64,000 nucleotides of DNA, from contig NZ_UNRG01000004.1 in the NCBI RefSeq assembly GCF_900537115.1, positions 92,384-156,383 of the forward strand. The letters run 5' to 3'. Positions 54,312 to 63,559 of the stretch are shown piece by piece (position 1 is the first letter of the stretch; every line of letters starts with the position of its first letter). The notes beneath the pieces were generated by a model, which saw nothing but the letters and a program-made list of their open reading frames with translations, searched no databases and was not told the DNA's origin. The position numbers were made by a program, and so were the translations under genes. Source of the DNA: Arthrobacter sp. Alg241-R88. Its GTDB lineage: Bacteria > Actinomycetota > Actinomycetes > Actinomycetales > Micrococcaceae.

Positions 54312-54692
54312 AGGTGCTGTCGACTCCTCTGTTCTCGATGATGGCCGGCTGATTCTTTCCCCAGTTCCATCAGGAAAGTCATCTGCCAACAGGCACAAAC
54401 TTATAGCGCCGGTTACTAGCTGATGGCGGAATCCGAAGTCCGCGTGCTGGAAGCGTGCGGAAAACGGACTCAGTCAACGTTTAACCCGCGCCCAGTTATC
54501 TCCAACGATTCTACCGCGAAACAGGCGGTATCCCCGCATTCCAGGGGCGTGGATGGCAGTCGATGTGCCCTTACAAGCCGTAGACCGCGCCTTGGGCGCT
54601 CCAACGGTCCGGTCTCCGGGTGCCTATACACCCTCCGGCCCTTCCAGGGCGCTACACGCCAATCAGGGGATTTTCAAGAGTTCGACGGCGGG
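54312..54692. other. Intergenic leader between dciA and gyrB
   Basis: 381 bp with no convincing gene. On the minus strand it likely holds gyrBA promoters; GGTAGAATCG (around 54510) and CGCTATAAGT (around 54410) are possible -10 regions. No attenuator or known riboswitch was recognised. Confidence 0.45.
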
Positions 54693-55268
54693 CTATCCGT
54701 AGGTGTCCCGGGGCCCCCGGCCGTTGACGGACCTGCCGCCCTTGCGCCAGCTGGGCGCGGAGGGCCCCAGGACCTGGATGCTGGTGACCACTCCATCGCC
54801 GAGCTCCACCCGGAATTTCTCCAGCAGGCTCATGCTGAGGAGCCGCAACTGTGTGGCCCAGGCGGTTGAATCGCACCGGACGTGCAAGGTGGTGCCGGTG
54901 AAGCTTTCGGGCGTGCAGTGAGCGGAGATTTCCGGTCCCACCAAGGTGGCCCACTCTGCCATGACGGATCCCACTGCAACCGGCGAGGTCCAGCCACGTT
55001 CGGCCACCAGGCGGCCCACTACTTTGCCGAGGCCCAGGGGATCGCGGCCGGTGGCGTGGAACTGGCTGAAACCGCGGGTGTCGCGGATGCCCTTTTTGGC
55101 CTTTTGGGATCCGGGGCGCGGTGCGGCACGGCGGATTTCGCCCCGCGCGGCGGCAGCCTCCCGCATTCTGTTCAGTGCAGCCTGGGGTGCATCGATGCTG
55201 TCCGGGGTGCGGCCGTCCGCGTCGTGGCGGGGGGCTTTGCCGCCGGCGCTTTCGTCGTCCCTATTCAT
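54693..55268 (-). CDS. dciA: DciA-type helicase loader (DUF721)
   Basis: 191 residues. A charged disordered N-terminus is followed by the DUF721 KH-like domain (GKVVGRLVAERGWTSPVAVGSVMAEWATLVGPEISAHCTPESFTGTTLHVRCDSTAWATQLRLLSMSLLEKFRVELG). DciA is the ancestral loader of the replicative helicase in bacteria lacking DnaC/DnaI. It overlaps the recF stop by 8 nt. The C-terminal Arg/Gly tail is short. Confidence 0.93.
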   Translation of the reverse strand: MNRDDESAGGKAPRHDADGRTPDSIDAPQAALNRMREAAAARGEIRRAAPRPGSQKAKKGIRDTRGFSQFHATGRDPLGLGKVVGRLVAERGWTSPVAVGSVMAEWATLVGPEISAHCTPESFTGTTLHVRCDSTAWATQLRLLSMSLLEKFRVELGDGVVTSIQVLGPSAPSWRKGGRSVNGRGPRDTYG

Positions 55269-56463
55269 CGATACCTCCCGCGATGACCTTCACCCGCCGT
55301 CCGGACAGCTCTTCCGGTATATCGGCGTCGACGGCGGCGGTCACCAGGACCTGTTCCGCACCCGAGACTATTGCCGCCAGTTTACGCCGGCGCTGGACGT
55401 CCAGCTCGGCAAAAACGTCGTCGAGGATCAGGATGGGGGCTGAGCCTCCGGTCCTGGCATCGTCCAGCATCACATAGTACGAACCGAGCCGCAGTGCCAG
55501 GCACATGGACCAGGTTTCTCCGTGGGAGGCATACCCCTTGGCCGGTGCCTGGCCCAGGACAAGCTCCAGTTCATCCCGGTGCGGGCCCACCAGGGAAATG
55601 CCCCGTTCCAGTTCTTTTTTGCGCGCTTCGGCAAAGGCACGCACGTACCGTTCGGTTAGCTGATCCACCGTCAGCTGGCGCAGGTCTTCCACGTCTGCCG
55701 AAGTACCTCCGGCATTGGTGCCGGGAGTGCGCATCACGGGGGCGCCGTCGTCGTCCATCTGGTTCTGGAGGGTGGAGCGGTAGACGGCGTCAGCAGGCTT
55801 TGACCCGTCAGTCAGCTCAGCATAAGCACGCGCCACGTGGGGGCGGAGGCGCTCCACCAGTTCAAGCCGGGCGAACAGCAGCTCGGCGCCGGCCTTGGCC
55901 ATGTGCTGGTCCCACACATCCAGCGTTGCCTCGTGAGCGGAGGTGAACTTCCCGGCGCGGGCGGACTTCAGCAGGGCGTTACGTTGTTTCAGTACCCGGT
56001 CGTAATCGCTGCGCGTGGCCGCGTGGTGCGGAATAAGGCTGGCGAGCAGCTCATCCAGGAAACGGCGCCGGTTTGAGGGTTCACCCTTGACCAGTGCCAG
56101 GTCTTCGGGGGCAAAGAGCACTGTCTGGCAGATGCCCAGCAGATCGCGGGCACGGACGGGATTACTGCGGTTGATGCGTCCGCGGTTCGCCCGCCCCGCG
56201 TTGATTTCCAGTTCCAGGACGGTGGTCTGTCCGCCGCGGACCAGCCTGGCCCGGACCAGCGCGCGGTCAGTTCCGAAGCGCAGAAGCGGCCCGTCCGAGC
56301 TGACCCTGTGGGAGCTCATGGTGGCCAGGTAACCGATGGCCTCCATGAGGTTGGTCTTGCCGATGCCGTTGTAGCCCACCAGAACCGTGACACCCGGGCC
56401 CAGGGCAAGGTCGACCTGCGCGTAACTGCGGAAGTCAGTCAGGGAAAGGTGTTCTAGGTACAC
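55261..56463 (-). CDS. recF: DNA replication and repair protein RecF
   Basis: 400 residues from GTG 56463 (MYLEHLSLTDFRSYAQVDL). Walker A is GYNGIGKTNLMEAIGYL; the signature and Walker B parts are in GPHRDELELVLGQ and ILILDDVFAELDVQRR. It is an SMC-like ATPase that loads RecA at gaps with RecO/RecR. Follows gnd with 45 nt spacing. Confidence 0.96.
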   Translation of the reverse strand: MYLEHLSLTDFRSYAQVDLALGPGVTVLVGYNGIGKTNLMEAIGYLATMSSHRVSSDGPLLRFGTDRALVRARLVRGGQTTVLELEINAGRANRGRINRSNPVRARDLLGICQTVLFAPEDLALVKGEPSNRRRFLDELLASLIPHHAATRSDYDRVLKQRNALLKSARAGKFTSAHEATLDVWDQHMAKAGAELLFARLELVERLRPHVARAYAELTDGSKPADAVYRSTLQNQMDDDGAPVMRTPGTNAGGTSADVEDLRQLTVDQLTERYVRAFAEARKKELERGISLVGPHRDELELVLGQAPAKGYASHGETWSMCLALRLGSYYVMLDDARTGGSAPILILDDVFAELDVQRRRKLAAIVSGAEQVLVTAAVDADIPEELSGRRVKVIAGGIDE

Positions 56464-56508
56464 GCGGTTTTCGGCAATTCTGGGAACCTCGCAGGTTCCC
56501 GGTGGAGG

Positions 56509-57393
56509 CTACTTGGCGGGACGGGTTGCGTGTCCGCCGAACTGGTGGCGCAGTGCGGACACCATCTTCATGGCCGGGGAACTGTCCTCGCGGGACTCGA
56601 AGCGCGCGAAGAGCGCGGCCGTGATGGCCGGCGCGGGAATCGCGTTGGCAATGGCTTCTTCCACGGTCCACCTGCCTTCACCGGAGTCCTCGACGTAGTC
56701 GTCGATGTTTTGCAGGCCCGGATCCTCATCGAGTGCCTTGACCAGCAGGTCCAGCAGCCACGAACGGACCACCGTGCCCTTTTGCCAGGCCCGGAAAGTG
56801 CCCGGCAGATCGGTGATGATGTCCTTGGAGGCGAGCAGCTGGTACCCCTCGGCGTAGGCCTGCATCAGGCCGTACTCGATGCCGTTGTGCACCATCTTGG
56901 CGTAGTGGCCTGCGCCGATCCCGCCAACATGGACAAAGCTGTCCTCGCGTTCCCCCTCCGGGCGCAGGGCGTCAAAGACCGGAAGTGCCCGCTCGATGTC
57001 GGCTGCGTCGCCGCCGGCCATCAGTCCGTAACCGTTCTGCAGGCCCCACACGCCACCGGAAACCCCGCAGTCTACGAAGCGGATGCCCTTGGCGGCCAGG
57101 AGTTCCCCGTGCTTCTGGTCTTCGGTGAAGCGGGAGTTGCCGCCGTCGATGATGAGGTCGCCCTGGTCAAGCTTTTCACTGAGCTCCCTGATGACGGCGT
57201 CCGTGATGTCACCGGCGGGAACCATCACCCAAATCAGCCGCGGACTTGGAACAGCGGTGAGGAGTTCATCAATGGAGCCGGCATCGGTGACGTCCGGGTT
57301 GCGGTCATACCCGGTGACCTCTACACCACCCTTGCGCAGGCGTTCGCGCATGTTGAATCCCATTTTGCCAAGGCCGATCAGTCCGATGTGCAT
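56509..57393 (-). CDS. gnd: 6-phosphogluconate dehydrogenase, decarboxylating (short form)
   Basis: 294 residues. NAD(P)-binding GLIGLGKMGFNM is at the N-terminus, with IDGGNSRFTEDQ, DCGVSGGVWGLQNGYGLMAGG and the catalytic Lys/His in HYAKMVHNGIEYGLMQAY. This is the ~300-aa class found in actinobacteria and some others, about two thirds of the E. coli Gnd length, often NAD-preferring. It oxidises 6-phosphogluconate to ribulose 5-phosphate and CO2. Its place between dnaN and recF is conserved in actinobacteria. Confidence 0.95.
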   Translation of the reverse strand: MHIGLIGLGKMGFNMRERLRKGGVEVTGYDRNPDVTDAGSIDELLTAVPSPRLIWVMVPAGDITDAVIRELSEKLDQGDLIIDGGNSRFTEDQKHGELLAAKGIRFVDCGVSGGVWGLQNGYGLMAGGDAADIERALPVFDALRPEGEREDSFVHVGGIGAGHYAKMVHNGIEYGLMQAYAEGYQLLASKDIITDLPGTFRAWQKGTVVRSWLLDLLVKALDEDPGLQNIDDYVEDSGEGRWTVEEAIANAIPAPAITAALFARFESREDSSPAMKMVSALRHQFGGHATRPAK

Positions 57394-57432
57394 GGTGGAA
57401 CCTCTTTCTGCGCGAGGGGTGGGAAAAAGTTA

Positions 57433-57498
57433 CCCAACTAGGTAGCGGTAAGTGTCGTTTTGGGCGTCCAAAACGACAGTTGGCGCTACCTAGTTGGG
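57433..57498. repeat. Nested inverted repeat between gnd and dnaN
   Basis: The outer arms CCCAACTAGGTAGCG (57433-57447) and 57484-57498 form a perfect 15-bp stem. Inside, TGTCGTTTTGG (57453-57463) pairs perfectly with 57468-57478. The outer right arm includes the dnaN stop codon. The composite looks like a repeated palindromic element (REP/BOX-like) as much as a terminator for dnaN. Confidence 0.75.
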
Positions 57499-58614
57499 GA
57501 GGCGGACCGGCATCACGAGGTAACGGTAGTCGTCCTGGTCTTCGCCATCGGCATCCGCCTGGGCGGTGATCATGGCCGGCTTCGGTGCCGTGGTGAAGGA
57601 GAAGCGAACGAACTTGGTCTCGATCACGCTCAGGCCCTCCACCAGGTAGTGGGGATTGAAGGCCACCGTGATGTCGTCACCGGAGAGTTGGGCTTCCAGC
57701 TCTTCGGAGGCCTGGGCATCTTCGCCGGTACCCGCGTCAAGGTTCAACAGGCCCTGGGTGAAGGCCAGGCGCACGGGGGTGTTGCGTTCTGCCACCAGGG
57801 ACACGCGGCGTACTGCCTCAACAAGTTCCTGCGTCTGCACCGTCGCGTGGATGGGGGTTGAATCCGGGAAGAGCGAGCGGATCTTCGGGTAATCACCGTC
57901 CACCAGCAGCGACGTGGTGGTGCGGCCGCCGCTTTCGAAGCCGATCAGGCGGCTTTCATCATCCGAAAGGGCGAGGTGGATGTCGCCGCTGTTGCCGAGG
58001 GTCTTGGCCACCTCGTTCAACGTTTTTGCCTTGACCAATGCGCTGGTGGAGATTCCAGGAGTGACCGGCTTCCAGGGAACTTCACGCATGGCCAGGCGGT
58101 AGCGGTCCGTAGCGAGGAGCGTGATGAGGTCATCCTCGATCTCCATCCGAACGCCAGTGAGGATGGGCAGGGTGTCATCTTTGCTGGCAGCAATGATCAC
58201 CTGGGAAACGGCCTGGGCAAACGAGTCGCCCGGAACCGTTCCGCTGACGGCCGGCAGGGCCGGAAGCGGCGGGTACTCGGCTTCGGGCATGGTGGCCAGG
58301 TGGAAGCTGCTTCGGCGGCAGGTCAGGGTGACTTTGTTGCCATCGGTTTCGACATCGACGGGAGCAGAGGGGAGGCTGCGGCAAATGTCCGCAAGGAGGC
58401 GTCCCGACACCAGGATGGTGCCTTCGTCCCGGATGTCAGCGGCGATTTCGAGACGCGCGGAGGTCTCGTAATCAAAGCTCGAAAGGCTGACCGTGCCTGC
58501 TTCAGCCTTCAAGAGGAGGCCGGAGAGGACGGGAACGGGCGGCCGCGGAGACAACGAGCGGGCTGTCCAGGTGACGGCTTCTGCCAGGACGTCCCGATCG
58601 ACTCTGAACTTCAC
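57490..58614 (-). CDS. dnaN: DNA polymerase III beta subunit (sliding clamp)
   Basis: 374 residues with three clamp domains, MKFRVDRDVLAEAVTWTARSLSPRPPVPVLSGLLL, then KDDTLPILTGVRMEIEDDLITLLATDRYRLAMREV and the C-terminal YLVMPVRLPN (MPVR peptide-binding end). It is the processivity clamp, located next to oriC and dnaA as usual. Confidence 0.97.
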   Translation of the reverse strand: MKFRVDRDVLAEAVTWTARSLSPRPPVPVLSGLLLKAEAGTVSLSSFDYETSARLEIAADIRDEGTILVSGRLLADICRSLPSAPVDVETDGNKVTLTCRRSSFHLATMPEAEYPPLPALPAVSGTVPGDSFAQAVSQVIIAASKDDTLPILTGVRMEIEDDLITLLATDRYRLAMREVPWKPVTPGISTSALVKAKTLNEVAKTLGNSGDIHLALSDDESRLIGFESGGRTTTSLLVDGDYPKIRSLFPDSTPIHATVQTQELVEAVRRVSLVAERNTPVRLAFTQGLLNLDAGTGEDAQASEELEAQLSGDDITVAFNPHYLVEGLSVIETKFVRFSFTTAPKPAMITAQADADGEDQDDYRYLVMPVRLPN

Positions 58615-59137
58615 GGAAGGGTGCCGCCTTTCATTGCTGCTGCGATGGTGTTCCGGAAATTTCCCGCAGGAAGTTCCAAAAGGAGTTGCCCCGGCACCTG
58701 AACTTGCATGGTCCGTGCTGCCTGGACCACGCAGAAACCCAAGGATGGGAGCGCTGCTGACAGCTTAGCCGGAAGATCAGCGATTAACCCATCCCCAGCC
58801 GCCGGCGCCAGGTCCCTTTGGGCCGCTGGACCCTTCGTGTGGTGCTGGAGATCGAACTTGTTATTTGAGGGACTTCGAATTTTTGGGATTAGTAGTGTTA
58901 ATAACTGCTGTGGAAACTGTGGATAACTGCCTCCGCCCGCATGATCCGGCGGTTGAGCCCTGTTCATGGACTGTGGGTGGAGCAGGTTTTAAACAGGGTG
59001 TGGATGGGGACAACATTTTTCGCGGTTTTTCGAATCCACAGGCGCCTTAAGGGTTTTAAGCCCATTAACCGCGGTTGTCCCCTTAAGTATCCACAGGCTT
59101 ATCCACATGCACCTGTTAATAAGGTATAGATGCTCCG
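58615..59137. other. oriC segment between dnaA and dnaN
   Basis: 523 bp of intergenic DNA. Perfect DnaA boxes are at 58918-58926 (minus) and 59099-59107 (plus); one-mismatch GTATCCACA is at 59087-59095, and weaker ones are at 58909-58917, 58999-59007 and 59032-59040. An AT-rich stretch at about 58855-58905 includes GTTAATAAC and AATTTTT and could be the unwinding element. A second TTATTAAC-type motif is at 59115-59123. Confidence 0.88.
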
Positions 59138-60559
59138 CTAGGAATCGCGCTGCTGCTGCTTGATCCGGTTGGTCAGCTCTGTCACTTGGTTGTAGATCAC
59201 ACGGCGCTCGGCCATCAGTTCGCGGATCTTGCGGTCCGCGTGGATCACGGTGGTGTGGTCGCGGCCGCCGAGCTCCTGGCCGATCTTGGGAAGCGACATG
59301 TCAGTCAGCTCCCGGCACAGGTACATGGCGATCTGGCGTGCGGTGACCAAGGTCCTGGTGCGGGATTTGCTGCAGAGCTCCTCCATGCTGAGCTTGAAGT
59401 AGTCCGCCGTCTGCGTGAGGATCTGGCTCGACGTAATTTCCTGGGCGCCGTCGTCGGTGATGAGGTCCTTGAGGACCATCTCAGCGAGGGCAACGTCCAC
59501 GGGTTGCCGGTTGAGGCTGGCGAAGGCAGTAACCCTGATCAGGGCGCCTTCGAGTTCACGGATGTTGCTCGAAATCTTGGACGCGATGTACTCAAGTGCG
59601 TCATCCGGAGCGGAGAGGCCTTCGCTGAGGGCCTTCTTCCTGAGGATGGCGATTCGGGTCTCGAGCTCCGGGGGCTGGATGTCCGTCAGGAGCCCCCACT
59701 CGAAACGGGATTTCATGCGGTCTTCGAAACCGGCGAGCAACTTGGGCGGCTGGTCAGAGGTGATGACCACCTGCTTGTTGTTGTTGTGCAGCGAGTTGAA
59801 GGTGTGGAAGAACTCCTCCAGCGTCCGGTCCTTGCCGGCCAGGAACTGAATGTCGTCGATCAGCAGGACGTCCACGTTGCGGTACGTCGTTTTGAAGCTG
59901 GCGCCCTCATCGTCGCGGATGGAGTTGATGAAGTCGTTGGTGAACTCTTCCGAGTTGACGTAGCGGACGCGGATGCCGCTGTACAGCCGCCGGGCATAGT
60001 GGCCGATTGCGTGCAGCAGGTGCGTCTTTCCCAGACCGGAGTCGCCGTAGATGAACAGCGGGTTGTAGGCCTTCGCCGGCGCTTCGGCCACGGCGACGGC
60101 AGCGGCATGGGCGAAACGGTTGGAGGAACCGATCACGAAGGTATCGAAGACGTACTTCGGGTTCAGCCGGCCGAACTCGTGGGACGTGCTGGGCAGCATG
60201 GGCTGCGGCTTCTGCTCAATGAGCTGGTCCGGCGAGAAGGAAGGCTCGACGACGGGTTCGGGCTCTTCGTGGACAGGCACCAGATCGGTGTCCACGTCGA
60301 TGGCACAGCGGATGTCTTCGGAAAACACGTTGTGCAGTGCGTCGTCCAGCGCGTCCTTCACCTGGGTCTGCAGCACTTCCCGGGTGAGCTCATTGGGAAC
60401 GGCAACCAGCAAGGTAGAGCCGATCAGGCCCTGCGCCTGGGCGAGGATGACAAAGCCACGCTGCCGCGGTGTGACGCGGTGATCCTGCTCCAGCAGGGTG
60501 ACAACCCGCCGCCAGGAACTTCCGACAGTATTGGCGTGGTTGGCTTCGTCTACTGTCAT
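59138..60559 (-). CDS. dnaA: Chromosomal replication initiator DnaA
   Basis: 473 residues from ATG 60559 (GAGGGA eight bases upstream; TTG 60562 possible). Domain I covers ~1-90, with a disordered domain II. Domain III is the AAA+ module with [31 protein letters not shown] and the Arg finger segment. Domain IV ends with the DNA-binding signature [15 protein letters not shown]. It binds the TTATCCACA boxes on both sides of the gene and starts replication. Confidence 0.98.
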   Translation of the reverse strand: MTVDEANHANTVGSSWRRVVTLLEQDHRVTPRQRGFVILAQAQGLIGSTLLVAVPNELTREVLQTQVKDALDDALHNVFSEDIRCAIDVDTDLVPVHEEPEPVVEPSFSPDQLIEQKPQPMLPSTSHEFGRLNPKYVFDTFVIGSSNRFAHAAAVAVAEAPAKAYNPLFIYGDSGLGKTHLLHAIGHYARRLYSGIRVRYVNSEEFTNDFINSIRDDEGASFKTTYRNVDVLLIDDIQFLAGKDRTLEEFFHTFNSLHNNNKQVVITSDQPPKLLAGFEDRMKSRFEWGLLTDIQPPELETRIAILRKKALSEGLSAPDDALEYIASKISSNIRELEGALIRVTAFASLNRQPVDVALAEMVLKDLITDDGAQEITSSQILTQTADYFKLSMEELCSKSRTRTLVTARQIAMYLCRELTDMSLPKIGQELGGRDHTTVIHADRKIRELMAERRVIYNQVTELTNRIKQQQRDS

Positions 60560-60562
60560 CAA

Positions 60563-61027
60563 TCGGTTCCCTCAAAACTTGCTTTGCCTGCATTGCCTGC
60601 AGCCGCGAGTCTTGAACCAGGATGGGTTCAGCTTCATCCACAGGGTTATGCACAGCACGTGGATAATCGGCTACTGGGCAACTCTAGGGGATGAAAAGCC
60701 TAGAAGATAGCTGGCAAGTAGCTTGTGGATAATTACACCGTTGTTGTTCTGAAAGCAGCCCTGTGAGCCACTTCATCCACAGGCTGGAAGGGCCACTTGG
60801 CCACAGTTGTGGATAGCGCCTGCACCCTGCTCCGGTTTGACTCAGGGGCTTAAATTGCCCTAACGTTGTGAAGTCCTTTGTGTCCGCTTTTTGGCCCCAT
60901 CTGAATCTCCCAGACGCAGTGCGTTTGGGCAGCCGGGGGAAGCGTGCATATACAAAACTTAGCGTCGGCCAGTTCTTCCCCTTTACTGATCGGGTGGGCG
61001 CACCTTTGATCCACTGGAGTAACTAAC
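60563..61027. other. oriC segment / divergent promoter region between dnaA and rpmH
   Basis: 465 bp with a perfect DnaA box at 60724-60732 (minus). One-mismatch boxes are at 60634-60642, 60646-60654, 60658-60666, 60773-60781 and 60808-60816. It must also carry the dnaA and rpmH promoters, so DnaA autoregulation is likely. No gene is seen. Confidence 0.85.
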
Positions 61028-61165
61028 GTGAGCAAGCGGACTTTTCAGCCGAATAACCGCCGTCGAGCCAAGAAGCACGGCTTCCGCCTTCGTATGCGTA
61101 CCCGTGCCGGCCGCGCCATCCTGGCAGCCCGTCGTGGCAAGGGCCGTACCGAGCTGTCGGCCTAA
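61028..61165 (+). CDS. rpmH: 50S ribosomal protein L34
   Basis: 45 residues from GTG 61028: [18 protein letters not shown] and then [20 protein letters not shown]. This is a typical L34 sequence, very basic, located upstream of rnpA as in nearly all bacteria. Too short for usual ORF cut-offs. It is a small protein of the large subunit. Confidence 0.98.
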   Translation: MSKRTFQPNNRRRAKKHGFRLRMRTRAGRAILAARRGKGRTELSA

Positions 61166-61204
61166 ATACTGACTCGTCGGTAGACATTTCTTTGCGAGTT
61201 TAAG

Positions 61205-61615
61205 GTGCTGGCCACCCGCAACCGTTTGAGGACTGCAACCGATTTTTCAACAACTGTACGTTCCGGTGTCCGCAATGGACGCCGGAACGTAGTGTTATAT
61301 ACGGCAGCCATTGCTGCTGACGAACCCAGCCGGATCGGGTTCATCGTTTCCAAGGGTGTCGGGAACGCTGTGGTCAGGAACCTCGTTAAGAGGAGACTGA
61401 GAGAAGCAGGTGCTGCCTCGCTGCGCGAGTACGGTACCGGCTTTGCCATAGTGGTCCGGGCGCTTCCTGCGTCCGCGTCCGCAAGCTGGGATCAGCTGTT
61501 GTCGGATTACAACGCCGCATTGGCAGCGACGATGACCCGGCTGGCTGGCCGCCCTTCACGGGCTGCTGCCAACGGTTCGGCCGGTACAACACAGGAGGGG
61601 ACACCGCGTGCGTAA
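61205..61615 (+). CDS. rnpA: Ribonuclease P protein component
   Basis: 136 residues from GTG 61205. The RNP motif VVRNLVKRRLREA and SRIGFIVSKGVGNAV mark RnpA, which with the RNA subunit removes 5' leaders from tRNAs. It is 39 nt after rpmH and overlaps yidD by 8 nt. Confidence 0.96.
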   Translation: MLATRNRLRTATDFSTTVRSGVRNGRRNVVLYTAAIAADEPSRIGFIVSKGVGNAVVRNLVKRRLREAGAASLREYGTGFAIVVRALPASASASWDQLLSDYNAALAATMTRLAGRPSRAAANGSAGTTQEGTPRA

Positions 61616-62003
61616 CGCCACCGCCGTCGTCGTCACCTATTTCCTTCCTGTTGCTGCCGCTGCCTGGAGGTTCCTCTGGAACCTGCCCCGGAACATCCTC
61701 ATTCTTCTGTTGAAGGCTTATCGCAAGGTGATCTCTCCCTTGTATGGCCAGGTCTGCCGTTTCTTTCCTTCATGCTCGGCGTATGCCCTTGAAGCGATCA
61801 CCGTCCATGGTGCCGTCAAGGGGAGCTGGCTTGCCCTCCGGCGTCTGGGCCGCTGCCATCCATGGAATGCCGGTGGCGTGGACCACGTCCCCGCCGGCCA
61901 CCGGAAATGGCCGTTGAGCCAGACCCCCACAATTGTTGTGCTGAACAACCCGGACAAGTACCTGGCTGCTCGGACTGATGGAGAAGGCCGCACGGCGGCC
62001 TGA
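61608..62003 (+). CDS. yidD: Membrane protein insertion efficiency factor YidD
   Basis: 131 residues. The diagnostic region is LLKAYRKVISPLYGQVCRFFPSCSAYALEAITVHGAVKGSWLALRRLGRCHPWNAGGVDHVP with three conserved Cys. The first ~28 residues add a hydrophobic segment not found in short YidD proteins. It assists YidC insertion. Overlaps rnpA. Confidence 0.94.
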   Translation: MRNATAVVVTYFLPVAAAAWRFLWNLPRNILILLLKAYRKVISPLYGQVCRFFPSCSAYALEAITVHGAVKGSWLALRRLGRCHPWNAGGVDHVPAGHRKWPLSQTPTIVVLNNPDKYLAARTDGEGRTAA

Positions 62004-62018
62004 CGAATAGGGATAAGT

Positions 62019-62993
62019 ATGGACTTCTTTGAAACAATCATGTTTCCGTTCAAGTGGCTTGTGTCCATCATCATGGTGGGCTTCCATGAGGGCCTGAGCA
62101 CCATTGGCATGCCTGAGGCCTCCGGCTGGACCTGGACTCTGTCCATCATCGGCCTGGTGCTGGTGATCCGTGCCGCCCTTATTCCTGTGTTCGTGAAGCA
62201 GATCAAGGCGCAGCGCGGCATGCAGCTGCTCCAGCCCGACCTGAAGAAGCTCCAGGACAAGTACAAGGGCAAGACTGACCAGCTGTCCCGCCAGGCCATG
62301 GCGCAGGAACAGATGGCTATGTACAAGAAGCACGGGACCAACCCGTTCTCCGCATGCCTGCCCATGTTGATCCAGATGCCGTTCTTCTTCGCGCTGTTCA
62401 CGGTTCTCTCCGGGATCTCCGGAGCCGCCGCCGCAGGGAATGGAATCGGGGCCATGAGCCACGAACAGGTGGTTCAGTTCGATGACTCCACCATCTTCGG
62501 CGCCACGCTGTCTGCCTCCCTGCTGCATGGCGGTGAGGGAAACCTCACGGCAGTTTGGATTCTGTCCATTGTGATGATCCTTGCCATGACCGCCTCGCAG
62601 TTCATCACGCAGAAGCAGATCATGGCCAAGAACATGTCTGAAGAAGCCATGGCCAGCCCCTTCATGCGCCAGCAGAAGATGATGCTGTACATCCTGCCCA
62701 TCGTCTTCGGTGTGGGCGGCATTAACTTCCCCATCGGTGTCCTGATCTACTGGACCACCACTAACCTCTGGACCATGGGCCAGCAGTTCTTTGTTATCCG
62801 CCGCATGCCGACGCCGGGATCCCCCGCAGCCAAGGCCCTCGCCGAGCGCCGGGCCGCCAAGGGCCTGCCGGCCCTCTCGATCCTGAGTGGTAAGAAGGAC
62901 GAAGATGCCGACGCTGCCGCCGCAGCAGCAGCCGTGGCGCAGGCCAAGGGACAGCGCACTCAGCCGCAACGCAAGAACAGGAAGAAGAAGTAA
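62019..62993 (+). CDS. yidC: Membrane protein insertase YidC
   Basis: 324 residues with five membrane helices. It has no large periplasmic domain, as in Gram-positives. The conserved Arg of the hydrophilic groove is in LVIRAALIPVFVKQIKAQRGMQLLQPDLKKLQDKYK. A basic KKK tail (RKNRKKK) may bind ribosomes. Inserts proteins alone or with Sec. The stop overlaps khpB by 1 nt. Confidence 0.96.
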   Translation: MDFFETIMFPFKWLVSIIMVGFHEGLSTIGMPEASGWTWTLSIIGLVLVIRAALIPVFVKQIKAQRGMQLLQPDLKKLQDKYKGKTDQLSRQAMAQEQMAMYKKHGTNPFSACLPMLIQMPFFFALFTVLSGISGAAAAGNGIGAMSHEQVVQFDDSTIFGATLSASLLHGGEGNLTAVWILSIVMILAMTASQFITQKQIMAKNMSEEAMASPFMRQQKMMLYILPIVFGVGGINFPIGVLIYWTTTNLWTMGQQFFVIRRMPTPGSPAAKALAERRAAKGLPALSILSGKKDEDADAAAAAAAVAQAKGQRTQPQRKNRKKK

Positions 62994-63559
62994 TGTCAGC
63001 CGAGAGTACCGAACACGCCCTTTCCGAAGAGATCATCGACGATCAGGACGAGTCCGCTGCCCAGGACAGCTCTGCCCCCAAGGCTTCCTCAGCCAGCCGA
63101 CTCGAGGAAGAAGGGGATGTTGCCGCGGACTACCTCGAGGAGCTGCTGGACATCGCCGACATCGACGGTGACATAGACATTGAGGTCCGCAACGGCCGTA
63201 CCTACATCTCCATCGTTACCGAGGAAGAGTCCGATAGCCTGGACAACCTCGTGGGCGAAGACGGTGAAGTCCTGGAAGCCCTGCAGGAACTGACCCGGCT
63301 CTCCGTCCTGTCCGCAACGGAGAACCGCTCCCGCCTGGTGCTGGACATCAACGGCTACCGGCAGGAACGCACTGGCCACCTGCAGAAAATTGCCGAAGAT
63401 GCAGCCGCTGCCGTGAAGAAAACCGGCCAGGCTGTTGCCCTGGAACCGATGAGCGCCTATGAGCGGAAAATCGTTCACGACGCGGTTGCCGACTTGGGCC
63501 TGGTGAGCGAGTCCGAGGGCGAAGGCGCCGGACGCCATATTGTTGTATCCGCAGACTAG
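62993..63559 (+). CDS. khpB: Jag/KhpB-type RNA-binding protein (KH-R3H)
   Basis: 188 residues. After an acidic N-terminus the KH-like domain includes LVGEDGEVLEALQELTRLSVL (GxxG-like loop). The R3H domain follows, with LEPMSAYERKIVHDAVADL. It binds RNA with KhpA and affects cell elongation in other bacteria. The usual Jag-N domain is missing, as in many actinobacteria. Gene order yidC-khpB-rsmG is conserved. Confidence 0.94.
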   Translation: MSAESTEHALSEEIIDDQDESAAQDSSAPKASSASRLEEEGDVAADYLEELLDIADIDGDIDIEVRNGRTYISIVTEEESDSLDNLVGEDGEVLEALQELTRLSVLSATENRSRLVLDINGYRQERTGHLQKIAEDAAAAVKKTGQAVALEPMSAYERKIVHDAVADLGLVSESEGEGAGRHIVVSAD

